From positions 124,001 through 188,000 of the forward strand of contig JADLAY010000075.1 in assembly GCA_020849765.1 (NCBI GenBank): a stretch of DNA of 64,000 bases, given 5' to 3'. Under the pieces are notes generated by a model, which was given only the letters and a program-made list of their open reading frames with translations, ran no database searches and was not told the DNA's origin. Shown here one piece after another: positions 62,292 through 64,000 of this stretch. Numbering within the stretch: the stretch's first letter is position 1; each line of letters begins with the position of its first letter. The position numbers and the translations under genes are program-made. Origin of the DNA: Anaerolineae bacterium. GTDB taxonomy: Bacteria; Chloroflexota; Anaerolineae; Aggregatilineales; Phototrophicaceae.

Positions 62292-64000
62292 ATGCACAGC
62301 CGTAATAAACGGTCCGGATTTTTGTACATTGTAGTTGTACTCATGGGGCTACTTCTCGTGAGCATTTTCGCCGCGGTGAAAATGCAGGAAGTACAAGACG
62401 TGGTGGTCGTGCCGACCCTCTACGTGCTGCCGACTGAGAACGTCGCAAGCGTTCCCCAAACCAATGAAACGTCTGTCGATGTGCCCGCAGCCAGCGAGCC
62501 GGTCGTTGCAGACGCCGTAGATGAGGAATCCTCGCCGGTGGTCGAGGCGCCAGCGGCCGCTCCGGTCGAGGTGGCGTTCGCCGACGTGAGGCCGCAGCAG
62601 GATTTGCAGCCCGCTGCGCCGCCCGCTGTCGCGAACAGCAGCAGCCCGGCGGTCGTGGTTCCACTGCCGCAGGCAGCGCCGCTCGCGCAGCCAGTTTCGC
62701 AGCCTGTGGCGAACACAAACAGCGTGGCACAACCCGTAGAAGCGGCGCGCTCCAATCCTGAGGTGCTCGATTCAGCATCCCAGCAGACCGATCCCGCGCC
62801 GGGGTCGGCATCCGGCCAGATGGTGATCACGTTTGATCCATCTTCCATGCCAGCAGAGCGGGCGGCCTATCTTGAGTCGCTCGGTGCGGTCGTGGTGCAG
62901 GAGATTGCACCGCTCAATGCGGTCGTCGTCCTCGTGCCGTCGACCTTCTCGCAGATGCCTTCCGCACCATTCAACGTGACGGGGGAGCCGAACTATTACG
63001 TTTCCGCGTTGGTCGAAGCGACCCCGAACGACACGCTGTTCCCTCAGCAGTGGGGACTCCAGGCAATGGACGTTCCGTCTGCCTGGGCGGCGACCCCTGA
63101 GCAGAGCGCTGCGCCGGTCGTGGCTGTGGTCGACAGTGGTATTTGTGCGGCCCATCCGGATCTCGAAGGGCGCATTCTGCCCGGTTGGGACTTTGTCGAA
63201 GATGACAGTACGCCGCAGGACGAGTTCGGACACGGCTGTAGTGTCTCCGGTATTATCGCTTCGAACGTGAACAATGGGATTGGCATCGCCGGCGTTTCCT
63301 CCAAGGCACACATCATGCCGCTGAGGGTACTGGATGCCACCGGTATTGGTACGCATGCTGCCGTTGCCCAGGCGATCCTGCTTGCGGTCGATCATGGCGC
63401 GCAGGTCATTAACCTGAGTCTGGGCAGTCCAAGCCCGTCTACAATCCTGGAGGATGCCGTCAACTATGCTGCCGCGCATGGGGTCACCGTGGTGGCGGCG
63501 GCGGGTAACAGCGGCCGTGAGGGGGTCTATTACCCCGCGGCTTATGCGTCGGTCATCGCCGTGGGCGCGGTCGACGAAACGCTGGCGCGCAGCAGCTTCT
63601 CCAGCTATGGCCCGGAAATCGACGGTCTCGCGCCGGGCAGCAATGTCCTCGCGACGACCCTGGCAGGCGATTACCAGGCCGTCAATGGCACGTCGTTCTC
63701 GGCGGCCTATGTTTCCGGCGCCGTCGCGCTGGCGATGGAGCAGGGACAGCCTCTGACGTTTAACGGCGGTCTGGTTCGCTTCGGTGACGGAACGCCGCAA
63801 CCAACTCCGACTCCAGTTCCGACGGTTGCGATCATCCCGGGGCCGCATGACGCGCCTCCAGGTGTTCTCAGTGGTGTCGTTCCGCCCGTGAGTGGCAAGT
63901 CCCAGCCCGGGGTCAGCCTGAGTACGGATCTGGCAACTCTGGCACAGGCCTGGACTTCTAATCAGGCGCAGGCGCTCGAAGTTGCACAGACTTACGCACT
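62292..64000 (+). CDS. Subtilisin-family protease (cut by window edge)
   Basis: Second S8 protease, 569 residues visible, still open at the edge. Residues 1-32 form a signal/anchor (KRSGFLYIVVVLMGLLLVSI), then VQDVVVVPTLYVLP as in the beta-helix protein. A Pro/Ala-rich linker leads to a prodomain (MVITFDPSSMPAERAAYLES). Catalytic residues are Asp281 (VVAVVDSGICAAHPDL), His314 (GHGCSVSG), Asn406 (AAAGNSG) and Ser468 (GTSFSAAYVSG). Cys285 and Cys316 flank the active site and may form a disulfide. Residues 538-569 repeat QPGVSLSTDLATLAQAW, found in the N-terminal part of the preceding protease. GGAAGGA is about 9 bases before the ATG; the gap to the previous gene is 4 bases, so they are one operon. 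Confidence 0.88.
   Translation, partial: MHSRNKRSGFLYIVVVLMGLLLVSIFAAVKMQEVQDVVVVPTLYVLPTENVASVPQTNETSVDVPAASEPVVADAVDEESSPVVEAPAAAPVEVAFADVRPQQDLQPAAPPAVANSSSPAVVVPLPQAAPLAQPVSQPVANTNSVAQPVEAARSNPEVLDSASQQTDPAPGSASGQMVITFDPSSMPAERAAYLESLGAVVVQEIAPLNAVVVLVPSTFSQMPSAPFNVTGEPNYYVSALVEATPNDTLFPQQWGLQAMDVPSAWAATPEQSAAPVVAVVDSGICAAHPDLEGRILPGWDFVEDDSTPQDEFGHGCSVSGIIASNVNNGIGIAGVSSKAHIMPLRVLDATGIGTHAAVAQAILLAVDHGAQVINLSLGSPSPSTILEDAVNYAAAHGVTVVAAAGNSGREGVYYPAAYASVIAVGAVDETLARSSFSSYGPEIDGLAPGSNVLATTLAGDYQAVNGTSFSAAYVSGAVALAMEQGQPLTFNGGLVRFGDGTPQPTPTPVPTVAIIPGPHDAPPGVLSGVVPPVSGKSQPGVSLSTDLATLAQAWTSNQAQALEVAQTYA

Overview
The window looks like a chromosomal segment of a GC-rich bacterium, most likely a Chloroflexota member of the Anaerolineae type. 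This is inferred from gene-family content recalled from that phylum: fasciclin/DUF4397 proteins, GT-C membrane glycosyltransferases, DnaD-type primosome genes, paired M16 peptidases and Thr/Pro-rich secreted subtilases. No rRNA marker is present to prove it. Coding density is high and genes are short-spaced on both strands. I saw no tRNA, rRNA, CRISPR array, transposase or prophage. Two genes run off the edges: lysS at the left and a subtilase at the right.

Layout. 0-1 kb: lysS and greA. 1.3-8.9 kb: YfhO-like membrane protein, membrane-anchored molybdopterin oxidoreductase, M19 dipeptidase, two fasciclin proteins. 8.9-18.5 kb: CARDB-like membrane protein, TPR protein, PQQ-type sugar dehydrogenase, tandem M16 peptidases, FHA protein, exported bactofilin-like protein. 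18.7-24 kb: LPG-synthase/flippase-type membrane protein, FAD oxidoreductase and UDP-glucose dehydrogenase, which together suggest envelope polysaccharide or glycolipid work, then a PspC-domain protein with a membrane-anchored partner. 24-27.7 kb: two poorly known proteins, a GlcD-type oxidase, a GlsB-like protein. 28-32 kb: rpoB with a strong promoter and its own terminator, so not followed by rpoC. 32-39 kb: endonuclease V, HAD phosphatase, lipoproteins, lone receiver domain, GT39, DUF1028, bifunctional nuclease. 39.3-43.6 kb: tightly coupled dnaB, dnaD-like gene, a helicase-loader-like gene with two AAA+ domains, and a double GNAT. 43.6-50 kb: lipoprotein, a KARI-like protein lacking key catalytic residues, PIG-L deacetylase plus nucleotidyltransferase, pdxS, citrate synthase. 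50-64 kb: a GH10 xylanase without signal peptide, then a cell-surface island: a 1148-residue beta-helix protein, a GT-C membrane protein, an O-antigen-ligase-family protein and two subtilases.

The most notable parts are the double-AAA+ loader next to dnaB, the active-site-degenerate KARI paralogue, and the surface island. There an approximately 0.95-kb C-terminal cassette of five WYLRN/GDWDGDG repeats is shared by two otherwise unrelated secreted proteins, beside a possible glycan-transfer enzyme. Start codons were re-chosen from ribosome-binding sites where the longest open frame looked too long.
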